Source: Methylobacterium sp. BTF04
GTDB taxonomy: Bacteria; Pseudomonadota; Alphaproteobacteria; Rhizobiales; Beijerinckiaceae
Reading direction: 5' to 3'
Assembly (NCBI RefSeq): GCF_010692745.1
Contig: NZ_JAAHTB010000009.1
Coordinates: 62,001-126,000, forward strand
DNA length: 64,000 nt
Below the pieces are notes generated by a model. It searched no databases. It worked only from the letters and a program-made list of their open reading frames with translations, and was not told the origin of the DNA. The translations under genes and the position numbers were made by a program. Below are positions 1-7,668 of this stretch, piece after piece; position 1 is the stretch's first letter; each line of letters begins with the position of its first letter.

Positions 1-294
1 GCCGGCACGGGCCGGCGAGACTGCGATGGAGGAGAGTCGCGCATTGAGGCTGCCGCGGCGGCGCTCCAGGGTGGCGGCGCCCACCAGCATGGGGCGGCCC
101 GTATCGTCCTCGGTGAGCGCCACCAGGAGGCTCATGCTGGCCGAGCGGATCGCGTGGCGGATCGCCCGGCGTTCGGCCCGGTCGCCCGAGAAGGCGGCGT
201 GTTCCAGCGCCACGAGGGCGTCGAGGTCGGCCAGGACCGCCGGGCGAATCGCGATGGCGGCCGGCGCCTCGGACTTGTGCGACGTGACGCTCAC
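1..294 (-). CDS. GNAT-family N-acetyltransferase (N-terminal part, cut by window edge)
   Basis: The first 98 codons are present; the gene continues past base 1. It starts with GTG (294-292), whose last two bases overlap the TGA stop of the upstream opgG-like gene (GTGA overlap), so the two are probably translationally coupled. The peptide has the look of a GNAT N-terminal half: an IRPAVLADLDALVALE first strand and helix, a central strand (LLVALTEDD), and near the cut the segment SSIAVSPARAG, which matches the entry to the acetyl-CoA-binding A motif (usually V-x-P-x-x-R-G-x-G). Substrate unknown. Some GNAT proteins acetylate small molecules and others ribosomal proteins, and the visible part does not decide. 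An opgH glucosyltransferase, the usual partner of opgG, is not what follows here. Confidence 0.7.
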   Translation of the reverse strand, partial: MSVTSHKSEAPAAIAIRPAVLADLDALVALEHAAFSGDRAERRAIRHAIRSASMSLLVALTEDDTGRPMLVGAATLERRRGSLNARLSSIAVSPARAG

Positions 295-1853
295 GCGGCG
301 GTCCAGGGATAGACCCAGGTCTCCGACAGCGCCCGGCCATTGGCCCTCAGGAAGGCGCGCAGGTCCGTCGTCTGGCCAATGGCCTCGACGGTGACGTCGA
401 TGGCCGCACGCAGGCCCCCGGTCTGCGGGTTCGGGATGATCGAGGTCGCGGTGATCCGGGCGCCCGAGGCTCCGGCGACCACCTCCACCCGGCTCGGATC
501 GGCGAGGTAATAGGCGAGGTCGCCCCCGGCGAAATCGACGAGGAAGCGGCGGCTGAGCGCCCCCTTGGTCTCGTCCCCTTTCGCGGTGCCGCTGGCGACG
601 GTGGCGGCGGCGAAGGTGTTCACCACGCGCGCACCGGGATGCAGCGCCTCTGCGCCGATGGCCCGGACCCGGTAGGACAACGTCACCGGTTCACCCGCCG
701 GATAGGGCTCCTTGGGGTGCCACCACGCCACGATGTTGTCGTTGGTCTCGGTGTCGGTGGGCAACTCCATCAGCATCACCGCGCCCTCCCCCCAGGCCCC
801 GTCCGGCTCGACGAAATAGCCGGGGCGGCGGTGATAGGCGGCTTCGAGATCCTGGTAGCTGCCGAAGCTTCGGTCGCGCTGCATCAGCCCGAACCCCTTC
901 GGATCGCGGTCGGCGAAGGTGGAGATGCGACGACCGGCCGGATTGTCGAGGGGGCGCCAGAGCCATTCGCCGCTGCCCGCCGCGATCTGCAGCCCGTCCG
1001 AATCGTGGAGTTCCGGCCGGTAATCGTCGGAATGCCGGCGGTCGTTCTCGCCGATGAAGTACATCGACGTCAGCGGCGCGAGGCCGACCGCCGCCAGATC
1101 GACCCTCGGGTTGAGGGTCGCGCGGACCGAGACGCTGGTGGACTCGCCCGGATCCACGGTGAACCGGAACGCGCCGGTGACCGAAGGGCTGTCGAGGAGC
1201 GCGTGGATCACCAGGGATTCGGCGGTCTTCTCGGGCACCGAGACCCAGAACTCGCGGAACACCGGGAATTCCTCCGGGCCGCCCTCGCCCGGCACGTTGA
1301 GGGCGAGCCCGCGCGCCGAGAGCCCATAGAGTTCGTCGCGGCCGAGGAAGCGGTAGTAGCTCGCGCCGAGAAACACGATCAACTCGTCGAGGAGATTCGG
1401 CTTGTTGAGGGGCGCGTGGATACGGATTCCGGCAAAGCCGAGGTCGACGGGGAGCGGCTTGTCGACCTTGGTCCGGCCCATGTCAAACAGGCTAGCCTGG
1501 TAGGCGATCGGGGTCGCCACCCCGCCGCGCACGAGGTTCACGGTCACCGGCCGGTTGTAGAGGAAGCCGAGGTGGAACAGCTGAAGGCGGAACGGGCTGC
1601 CCTCGGCGCCGAGGAACGCCTTGTCCGGCTTGAAGCGGATGTCGCGCCAGGCATCGTAGTCGAGCTTGGCGATGGGCGCCGGCAGGGCGGGGATGCGCGC
1701 ATCGTAGGGAGACTTGGCGAGCTCGCGGGCGCGGCGCTCCACGTCCTCGAACCCGAACGGCTTGGGCCGTCCGTCCTGGGCCTCGCCCAGGGCCGGCAGC
1801 AGCGCAGTGGCCGCGAGGCCCGCGACGACGGCGCGACGGTGAAGCTCTGTCAT
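291..1853 (-). CDS. periplasmic glucan biosynthesis protein, OpgG/OpgD (MdoG) family
   Basis: A 520-residue protein of the MdoG family, which acts in the periplasm on the backbone or branching of osmoregulated glucans. The ATG at 1853 is preferred over a longer frame from 1961 because MTELHRRAVVAGLAATALLP is then a compact export signal with twin arginines, as in Tat-exported OpgD; the 36 extra residues of the longer frame look like non-coding sequence. After the signal come FGFEDVERRARELA and YDAWRDIRFKP, typical of the MdoG N-terminal beta-sandwich domain; FGLMQRDRSFGSYQDLEA lies near the middle and a smaller Ig-like domain ends the protein. It is followed directly by a GNAT gene (GTGA overlap). 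OpgD versus OpgG cannot be settled by eye; the Tat-like signal favours OpgD. Confidence 0.87.
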   Translation of the reverse strand: MTELHRRAVVAGLAATALLPALGEAQDGRPKPFGFEDVERRARELAKSPYDARIPALPAPIAKLDYDAWRDIRFKPDKAFLGAEGSPFRLQLFHLGFLYNRPVTVNLVRGGVATPIAYQASLFDMGRTKVDKPLPVDLGFAGIRIHAPLNKPNLLDELIVFLGASYYRFLGRDELYGLSARGLALNVPGEGGPEEFPVFREFWVSVPEKTAESLVIHALLDSPSVTGAFRFTVDPGESTSVSVRATLNPRVDLAAVGLAPLTSMYFIGENDRRHSDDYRPELHDSDGLQIAAGSGEWLWRPLDNPAGRRISTFADRDPKGFGLMQRDRSFGSYQDLEAAYHRRPGYFVEPDGAWGEGAVMLMELPTDTETNDNIVAWWHPKEPYPAGEPVTLSYRVRAIGAEALHPGARVVNTFAAATVASGTAKGDETKGALSRRFLVDFAGGDLAYYLADPSRVEVVAGASGARITATSIIPNPQTGGLRAAIDVTVEAIGQTTDLRAFLRANGRALSETWVYPWTAA

Positions 1854-2099
1854 GATCCTGCGCTCTGGTGAGACCGTCTTCTGCGAAATCGCCCGCTTGA
1901 TGACCCGTCCGCAGCGGCTTGGAAAGGGGCGGCTGCGGTGAGCGCGGCGTTTGTGCAACAAACAGAGACTGCGACGGGATCACGCGTGGAAAAACCGCGT
2001 TTTTCCTTGTGGCCGGAAGGCCCTGCCCGTATATCGCACTTGCCCAATTTCGCACGTGCCTGTGGCCGCGTGTCGGTTGGTGGGCATCCGGCCAACTGC

Positions 2100-2500
2100 C
2101 GGACAGCCGCCAGGGGTCTTAAAGGATCGATGGTCGATAGGGTGGATTCCCTCCGGCCGGCATCCAGGTGGCAACACCGGACCCCGACAACAACCGGCAG
2201 CCGGAGGCGAAACCGGCGAACCCCGCTCTCCACGGGGGACGCAGCTTAAAGCAACGACGAACGGGCTTTTTTGGTCTCGTCGGCCCTCCAAAGGCCGGCA
2301 CCGAAGAGGCTTGTTTCTCTTTGCCCGGCGTGCGGTGGGGATCTCCCTTCCAATCCAAGGCAGCTTCCGGGTGTTCTCGCGCCCGTGTTCGACGTCGTGT
2401 CTCCACAGCACGCCGCGCGACGCGTCGCATGACCCCAGACGCCGGACGACGTCACGTCGTCCTGACATTCGACAACGCGTCCCCGCGAACGGGCGCCTGC
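2100..2500 (+). ncRNA. candidate speF-type leader RNA of ornithine decarboxylase
   Basis: In alphaproteobacteria a conserved structured leader of a few hundred bases, the speF motif (known family), precedes ornithine decarboxylase genes. Here a gene-free leader of more than 400 bases precedes exactly such a gene. Seen directly: GC-rich hairpins at 2221-2237 and 2281-2297, a T6 run at 2267-2272 and a purine-rich AAAGGA at 2121-2126. I cannot align it to the family model, so boundaries are approximate and the call rests on gene context and length. It would control decarboxylase expression, presumably in response to polyamine or ornithine status. Confidence 0.5.
2130..2249 (+). CDS. possible arginine-rich upstream reading frame (39 aa) in the odc leader
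   Basis: ATG at 2130 is preceded by AAAGGA (2121-2126), a little close for a ribosome site, and opens a 39-codon frame ending in TAA at 2249. The peptide begins MVDRVDSLRPASRW and is rich in arginine. In enterobacteria the speF leader encodes a small Arg/His-rich peptide that senses ornithine on the ribosome; an analogous role here is inference only. Random frames in DNA this GC-rich are often arginine-rich, so it may be chance. Confidence 0.2.
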   Translation: MVDRVDSLRPASRWQHRTPTTTGSRRRNRRTPLSTGDAA

Positions 2501-2522
2501 GAACCCATGGGTTGGAAACGTC

Positions 2523-3689
2523 ATGACCGATCGCATCCGCGACTTCCTGCGCGCACGCCGCGACATGGGCCAGGACGAGGGCCCGGTGATGGTGCTCGAC
2601 CTCGACGTCGTCCGTGACAACTACACCGCGTTCGCCCGCGCACTGCCGGACACCCGCGTGTTCTACGCGGTGAAGGCGAACCCGGCTCCCGAGGTGCTGC
2701 GCCTCCTGGCCGAGATGGGCTCGTGCTTCGACACCGCCTCGGTGGTCGAGGTCGAGATGGCTCTCGCCGCCGGCGCCACCGCCGAGCGCATCTCCTTCGG
2801 CAACACCATCAAGAAGGAGCGTTGCATCGGCCGCGCCCTCAAGCTCGGCGTGCGCCTGTTCGCCGTCGATTGCGAGGCCGAGGTCGAGAAGATCGCGCGC
2901 GCCGCCGAAGCGGCCGGCATCGTCGCCGGCGAGGTCCAGGTGTTCTGCCGGATTCTCTGCGATGGGGCTGGGGCGGAATGGCCGTTGTCCCGCAAGTTCG
3001 GCTGCGTGCCGGAGATGGCGGTGGACGTGCTGGAGCACGCCTGCCGGCAGGGGCTGCACGCCTACGGCGTGTCGTTCCACGTCGGCTCCCAGCAGGGCAA
3101 TGTCGGCGCCTGGGACGGGGCGTTGGCCTCCGCTTCGATGATCTTCCATGCCTGCGCCGAGCGCGGCATCGCCCTGTCGATGGTCAATCTCGGCGGCGGC
3201 TTTCCCACCAAGTACCTCAAGGCGGTGCCGGGCGTGGAATCCTACGGCGACGCGATCTTCCGGGCGCTCACCAAGCATTTCGGCAACCACCTGCCCGAGA
3301 CCATCATCGAGCCGGGCCGCGGCATGGTCGGCAATGCCGGGATGATCGAGGCCGAGGTCGTTCTCGTCTCGAAGAAGTCCGATGCCGAGGACGAGGTGCG
3401 CTGGGTCTATCTCGATATCGGCAAGTTCGGTGGCCTCGCCGAAACCATGGACGAGTCGATCCGCTACGCGATCCGCACCGACCATGACGGGGATCGGATG
3501 TCCCCCTGCGTGCTCGCCGGCCCGACCTGCGATTCCGCCGACGTGCTCTACGAGAAGGTGCCGTATCCGCTCCCGGTCTCGCTCTCCATCGGCGACAAGG
3601 TGCTGATCGAAGGCGCGGGCGCCTACACCACCACCTACGCGGCGGTGGCGTTCAACGGCTTCCCGCCCCTTCAGCAATACGTCATCTGA
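2523..3689 (+). CDS. ornithine decarboxylase (PLP-dependent, alanine-racemase fold)
   Basis: 388 residues, normal length for the eukaryotic-type/group IV decarboxylases. It converts ornithine to putrescine in the cytoplasm. Seen: the PLP-lysine motif YAVKANP near residue 50, the glycine-rich phosphate loop NLGGGFPT near 225, EPGRGMVGNAG near 260 (phosphate binding), and the dimer-contributed active-site segment AGPTCDSADVLYE near 330, whose Cys-Asp is the conserved catalytic pair. It ends AFNGFPPLQQYVI, typical of the family. It lies downstream of a long structured leader and 1.3 kb upstream of homospermidine synthase, so putrescine formed here probably feeds homospermidine. Lysine or diaminopimelate decarboxylase is less likely because the length, the active-site segment and the neighbours fit ornithine. 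Confidence 0.93.
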   Translation: MTDRIRDFLRARRDMGQDEGPVMVLDLDVVRDNYTAFARALPDTRVFYAVKANPAPEVLRLLAEMGSCFDTASVVEVEMALAAGATAERISFGNTIKKERCIGRALKLGVRLFAVDCEAEVEKIARAAEAAGIVAGEVQVFCRILCDGAGAEWPLSRKFGCVPEMAVDVLEHACRQGLHAYGVSFHVGSQQGNVGAWDGALASASMIFHACAERGIALSMVNLGGGFPTKYLKAVPGVESYGDAIFRALTKHFGNHLPETIIEPGRGMVGNAGMIEAEVVLVSKKSDAEDEVRWVYLDIGKFGGLAETMDESIRYAIRTDHDGDRMSPCVLAGPTCDSADVLYEKVPYPLPVSLSIGDKVLIEGAGAYTTTYAAVAFNGFPPLQQYVI

Positions 3690-3825
3690 TCCGTGCGAGA
3701 CCGTCGCGCGCCCGCCTTCGACGCGGGCGCGGCATAGTCCCCAACTCACCCCGGACGAACGGCCCAACCCGGTCGGACGCGAGGATCGTCGCGTCGCCTG
3801 CCCAACGCTCGGGAAGGGTGCAGTC

Positions 3826-4383
3826 ATGGTTCTGATTCGCGATGAACGGCCGGGTGATCACGTCGCCCGCGACCGGTTGCTCGACACCTGCTTCGGCGAC
3901 AGCCGACTGATGAAGACCTCTGAGCGTCTGCGCGAAGGCCGTCTGACCGCGTGGGGGCTTGCCCTCATCGCAGAACGGCAGGGCCGGACCATCGGCACCG
4001 TGCGGCTCTGGCATGTTGAGGCGGGGGCTGGCCGCGCCGCGCTTCTGCTCGGGCCAATCGCAGTGGATCCGACGCTACAGAGCTGCGGCCTCGGCGGGAG
4101 ACTCATGCGGGCGGCCCTGCAGCGGGCGCAGGCGCTCGGTCACGGCGGCGTGGTGCTGGTCGGCGATGCGCCCTACTATGCCCGCTTCGGCTTTGCGCAG
4201 GGGATCGTCGAAGGGCTGTTCATGCCCGGCCCATTCGAGCGCAAACGCTTTCTCGGCCTCGAACTGCGCAGGGGGGCGCTCGACGGCGCCAGAGGCGTCC
4301 TGCGGGCGAGCGGCGTCTTCGACCGGACCGGTCTGCCAGCCGTCGCCGACGCCGCTGCGGCGTCGCGACGACGGGTAGCCTGA
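3826..4383 (+). CDS. GNAT-family N-acetyltransferase
   Basis: 185 residues, a single GNAT domain. Seen: N-terminal IRDERPGDHVARDRLLDTCFG, central strand TIGTVRLWHVEAG, and LLLGPIAVDPTLQSCGLGGRLM near residues 78-98, which is the acetyl-CoA pyrophosphate-binding A motif (Q-x-x-G-x-G/A form). VLVGDAPYYARFGF near 120-133 is the YhbS-like B motif region. It sits between ornithine decarboxylase and homospermidine synthase on the same strand, 136 bases after the former. A polyamine substrate is tempting but not shown; YhbS-like proteins are functionally undefined. Confidence 0.85.
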   Translation: MVLIRDERPGDHVARDRLLDTCFGDSRLMKTSERLREGRLTAWGLALIAERQGRTIGTVRLWHVEAGAGRAALLLGPIAVDPTLQSCGLGGRLMRAALQRAQALGHGGVVLVGDAPYYARFGFAQGIVEGLFMPGPFERKRFLGLELRRGALDGARGVLRASGVFDRTGLPAVADAAAASRRRVA

Positions 4384-4388
4384 CGTCG

Positions 4389-4433
4389 GTTCGATCAGGC
4401 GCAAGTTCGATCAAGTGCCAGTTCGATCAAGCG
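4389..4433. repeat. three tandem copies of a 16-base repeat
   Basis: Copies begin at 4389, 4405 and 4421, each starting GTTCGATCA; the third is cut after 13 bases. The array begins six bases after the GNAT stop codon. The copies differ at a few positions, so this is an older duplication or a set of protein-binding sites rather than a fresh slippage product. Confidence 0.8.
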
Positions 4434-4603
4434 TCGGTGTGGCGGGCGGTCTTGGCGGCGAGATCGCAGCGACGCTGGAAAGCGGCGTCGTGCTGACGAC
4501 CGATGGCACGCAGGACGGTGGCGGCCAGGGTGATCACGCCGGGATCGCGATCGAGCGGCTCGTCGGCGGGGCGGGGCAAGTTGGAAACGAGAAAGGCGAG
4601 CAT
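4427..4603 (-). CDS. hypothetical small protein, 58 aa
   Basis: Starting at the ATG at 4603 the frame reads MLAFLVSNLPRPADEPLDRD and then VITLAATVLRAIGRQHD. Its composition (leucine, alanine, balanced charge) is more protein-like than the arginine-rich noise in the other frames. No recognised domain, no strong ribosome site, and the stop codon lies in the third copy of the tandem repeat. Function unknown; possibly not a gene. Confidence 0.35.
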   Translation of the reverse strand: MLAFLVSNLPRPADEPLDRDPGVITLAATVLRAIGRQHDAAFQRRCDLAAKTARHTDA

Positions 4604-4971
4604 GGGCTGAAATCCGTGGCGTCGGGTGACGGTTTCCTCGTGGTTTGTTGCAGTGCAATATCGGCTCGGCGACAGAGGCTCGCAACGCCATCTGGTGGGA
4701 CTGCGCCCTGCATTGGGGACATGCGGGCGTTTAATCCTTGTTAGCCTTTCGCTTTCGTCGGGGCGGCCGTGATTGTCCGATGGTTGACCCGCATCCCGCC
4801 AGCGGCCACTAGAGCGCCTTCGCCTCAAGTGGTCCCGGCTGACGTTGGAAGACGACGCGACCACGCGACGACGGGGACGGCATTAGCCCGTCGCTCGCTC
4901 GTCATTTCCGCCGACTAAGGACGTCGGTCGCTCGCAGATATCAGCGACGCATCGAGAAGGATCGTCATCGC

Positions 4972-6417
4972 ATGACCGAAGCCGCCACTTCCTGGCCTGT
5001 CCACGGCCGCATCACCGGCCCCATCGTGATGATCGGCTTCGGCTCCATCGGCCGCGGCACCCTGCCCCTGATCGAGCGCCACTTCGCGTACGACAAGGCG
5101 CGCTTCACGGTGGTGGAGCCCTCCGACGCGCACAAGGACCTCGCCGACAAGCACGGCCTACGCTTCGAGCAGGTGGCGCTGACCCGGGACAACTACCGCG
5201 AAATCCTCACTCCGCTGCTCACCGAGGGCGGTGGACAGGGCTTCTGCGTCAACGTCTCGGTCGACACCTCGTCGCGCGCGATCATGGAACTGTGCCGGGA
5301 ACTCGGCGCCTTCTACATCGACACCGTGGCCGAGCCCTGGCCGGGCTTCTACTTCGACAAGACCAAGAGCCAGGGCGACCGCACCAACTACGCGCTGCGC
5401 CAGGACATCCTCGACGCCCGCACCGCGAGCCTGGGCGGCATAACCGCGGTTTCCTGCTGCGGCGCCAACCCCGGCATGGTGTCGTGGTTCGTCAAGCAGG
5501 CGCTCCTCAACGTCGCCGGCGACATCGGTCTGACCACCGCCGAGCCGACGGACCGCGCCGGCTGGGCGAAGCTGATGCAGGAGGTCGGCGTCAAGGGTAT
5601 CCACATCGCCGAGCGCGACACCCAGCGCGCCAAGACCCCCAAGCCCATGGGCGTCTTCGTCAACACCTGGTCGGTGGAAGGCTTCGTTTCCGAGGGCAAC
5701 CAGCCGGCCGAACTCGGCTGGGGCACGCACGAGACCTGGCGTCCGGACAACGCCCGCGATCAGGAGAAGGGCTCGCGCTGCGCGATCTACCTGCTGCAGC
5801 CCGGCGCCGACACCCGCGTGCGCTCGTGGACCCCGACCGCGCAGGCGCAGTTCGGCTTCCTCGTGACCCACAACGAGGCGGTGTCGATCTCGGATTACTA
5901 CACTGTGCTCGAAGGCGAGCGCGCCGCCTACCGCCCGACCTGCCATTATGCCTACCACCCGGCCAACGACGCCGTGCTGTCCCTGCACGAGATGTTCGGT
6001 AAGGCAGCGGCGGTGCAGGAGAAGCACCACATCCTCGACGAGAACGAGATCGTCGATGGCATCGATGAGCTCGGTGTCCTGCTCTACGGCCACGAGAAGA
6101 ACGCCTACTGGTTCGGCTCGCAGCTCTCCATTGAGGAGACCCGCCGTATCGCCCCCTACCAGAACGCCACAGGCCTGCAGGTGACCTCGGCCGTGCTCGC
6201 CGGCATGGTCTGGGCTCTGGAGAATCCGGAGGCCGGCATCGTCGAGGCCGACGAGATGGATTTCCGCCGCTGCCTCGAAGTGCAGATGCCGTATCTCGGC
6301 CCTGTCGTCGGCGTCTACACCGACTGGACTCCGCTCACCGGCCGTCCCGGCCTGTTCCCGGAGAACATCGACGAGACCGATCCCTGGCAGTTCCGCAACG
6401 TGCTGGTTCAAGGCTGA
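4972..6417 (+). CDS. hss: homospermidine synthase
   Basis: 481 residues, the usual length for the bacterial NAD-dependent enzyme that makes symmetrical homospermidine from two putrescines, releasing ammonia. It belongs to the saccharopine-dehydrogenase-like superfamily. Seen: a Rossmann motif IVMIGFGSIGRGTLP near residues 18-32, the segment FYIDTVAEPWPGFYFDK near 116-132 and GITAVSCCGANPGMVSWFVK near 152-171, both characteristic of the family, then a long C-terminal catalytic domain with HYAYHPANDAVLSLHEM near 325. Homospermidine is a main polyamine in many alphaproteobacteria. It is transcribed in the same direction as ornithine decarboxylase but after a 588-base gap, so it probably has its own promoter. 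Confidence 0.95.
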   Translation: MTEAATSWPVHGRITGPIVMIGFGSIGRGTLPLIERHFAYDKARFTVVEPSDAHKDLADKHGLRFEQVALTRDNYREILTPLLTEGGGQGFCVNVSVDTSSRAIMELCRELGAFYIDTVAEPWPGFYFDKTKSQGDRTNYALRQDILDARTASLGGITAVSCCGANPGMVSWFVKQALLNVAGDIGLTTAEPTDRAGWAKLMQEVGVKGIHIAERDTQRAKTPKPMGVFVNTWSVEGFVSEGNQPAELGWGTHETWRPDNARDQEKGSRCAIYLLQPGADTRVRSWTPTAQAQFGFLVTHNEAVSISDYYTVLEGERAAYRPTCHYAYHPANDAVLSLHEMFGKAAAVQEKHHILDENEIVDGIDELGVLLYGHEKNAYWFGSQLSIEETRRIAPYQNATGLQVTSAVLAGMVWALENPEAGIVEADEMDFRRCLEVQMPYLGPVVGVYTDWTPLTGRPGLFPENIDETDPWQFRNVLVQG

Positions 6418-6724
6418 TCGCAGCGCGAGCGATGCCGTCCGCGTGAGCTCGGGCGGCAACTTTGCAGTGACGCATGGACGGTGACCGGCACGGGTCTGAA
6501 GCGAAGGCCCGGTCGGCGACGCGCATCGGAAATCTCTCGACGGGCACTGTCATCGCCCGCTGCGCGCTATCTGCCGATCGTCGCCGATCTCATCGGGCGG
6601 CACGCCGCGCGCGCGTTTACTCGCACAGCCGAGGCGGCATCGTGTTCTGCAACGGAGTCGAGCGCCGCCGTTGCAGGTCGCTCCCGGAATGCTACCATCC
6701 TGGCTTCGGTCGGGAGAGACAGAC
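6418..6724. other. intergenic region, nothing recognised
   Basis: 307 bases between homospermidine synthase and a small hypothetical gene. Overlapping short frames exist on both strands but have the arginine/serine-rich composition of non-coding high-GC DNA. No clear terminator or promoter seen. Confidence 0.5.
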
Positions 6725-7030
6725 ATGGCCGTCGCAGCGCGACGCGAGACCCGCAGGAACGTCGCCGATTCTTCCGGCTGGGTCGCGGAGCGGCCAGACG
6801 ACGAGCCCTGCGCGCCGATCGATCGCCGCACCCTGTCCGATCTTGCCATCCCGAGTACTACCACCGTCGATCTGGCGCCGATTCCGGTTTTGCGCGTAAC
6901 TGAGGCGCCTCGGCTCCCGACCATTCCTTCGTCGGACCGGATCCTTGTCATCGCTCAAGAGGAGGTACGGCGCGGTGCTGCATCCGGTCCGGCATCGACA
7001 TTTCGTCCGGTGACGGCATGCTCGACCTGA
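6725..7030 (+). CDS. hypothetical protein, 101 aa
   Basis: The ATG at 6725 has a GGGAGAGAC ribosome-binding sequence just upstream. The product starts MAVAARRETRRNVADSSGW and has a proline/threonine-rich middle (LPTIPSSDRILVI). No domain, signal peptide or membrane segment seen. A longer frame on the opposite strand covers the same bases, but its right half is the antisense of the Smr-like gene, so it was discarded. Function unknown; coding status moderately supported by the ribosome site. Confidence 0.4.
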   Translation: MAVAARRETRRNVADSSGWVAERPDDEPCAPIDRRTLSDLAIPSTTTVDLAPIPVLRVTEAPRLPTIPSSDRILVIAQEEVRRGAASGPASTFRPVTACST

Positions 7031-7126
7031 TGGAATGCGGCGGGTCGGTTGCGGCCCGCCACTTCGACACCGACATCGTCTCTTAGACCTGCGCAACACC
7101 CGGCGCGCCCATTCAAGGTTTTGCCC

Positions 7127-7468
7127 TTGCCCCACTTCGAAGATTTCTACGCCGACAAGCTGCGTGGCTCCCTCGGCGTCACCGATGCCGAATCCGTGCT
7201 CGACCTGCGCGGGACCAACCGCCCGACCGCCGAAGCGTCTCTGAACGACATGCTGGAGCGGAGCCGGTTCGGTAAGGGCAAGACCGTGGCGATCCGCTTC
7301 GACCCGCCGCCCGAAGGCGGAGGCGAGACGCTGTTTCAGCCGATCGGTCGCCTCCTTCTCGACGCCAAGCGCAAGGGCCTCGTCGATCGGCTGCAGACCC
7401 TGCCGGCCGGCGACGGTCTCGGATTCTACGTGGCACTCTCCGGCAAGGCTGCGCGTCCCGCCGACTGA
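7127..7468 (+). CDS. small protein with a diverged Smr-like domain
   Basis: 113 residues from a TTG at 7127, chosen because AAGG lies eight bases upstream and the frame before it (back to an ATG at 7049) has non-coding composition. Seen: VLDLRGTNRPTAEASLNDML near residues 28-47, which resembles the LDLxGxxxxxA opening of Smr (MutS2 C-terminal) domains, then KTVAIRFD and a closing LGFYVALSG that fits the last Smr strand. The HGxG motif usual in Smr nucleases is missing (RFDPPPEGGG stands in its place), so nuclease activity is doubtful. TTG at 7121 is an alternative start. Confidence 0.45.
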   Translation: MPHFEDFYADKLRGSLGVTDAESVLDLRGTNRPTAEASLNDMLERSRFGKGKTVAIRFDPPPEGGGETLFQPIGRLLLDAKRKGLVDRLQTLPAGDGLGFYVALSGKAARPAD

Positions 7469-7668
7469 CCCCGTGACCGGACGACGCGTGATCGTGCCCC
7501 CCACGAGCGGGATATGCCCTTCGCCAAATTCTCCGACCATCGACGAGACCGACGATGCGGTCCTGCGGGCGGGATGCTGGGTGACCTGACCACCGCAGCC
7601 GTCGCGTTGACAGACGGACGGCCGGTGCCGATACCCGCCCGGTCCCGGAGCCCCTGGACCCGGAGCCC

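Larger units (their letters stand above)
1854..2522. other. long intergenic region between divergent opgG-like and ornithine decarboxylase genes
   Basis: 669 bases without a convincing protein gene. The left part must hold the opgG-like promoter (minus strand); most of the rest probably forms the ornithine decarboxylase leader. Visible structures are a perfect hairpin GGAAAAAC-CGC-GTTTTTCC at 1988-2006, CCCCG/CGGGG at 2221-2237, a run of six T at 2267-2272 and a CGGCC/GGCCG hairpin with a seven-base loop at 2281-2297. Several open frames cross the region in all directions, but none has a ribosome site plus protein-like composition, except perhaps the short upstream frame at 2130-2249. Confidence 0.6.
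4384..4971. other. intergenic region before homospermidine synthase
   Basis: 588 bases with a three-copy tandem repeat at its left end and one possible small minus-strand gene (4427-4603). The right half (4604-4971) shows no convincing gene and presumably holds the homospermidine synthase promoter; I cannot pick one out with confidence. Confidence 0.5.
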
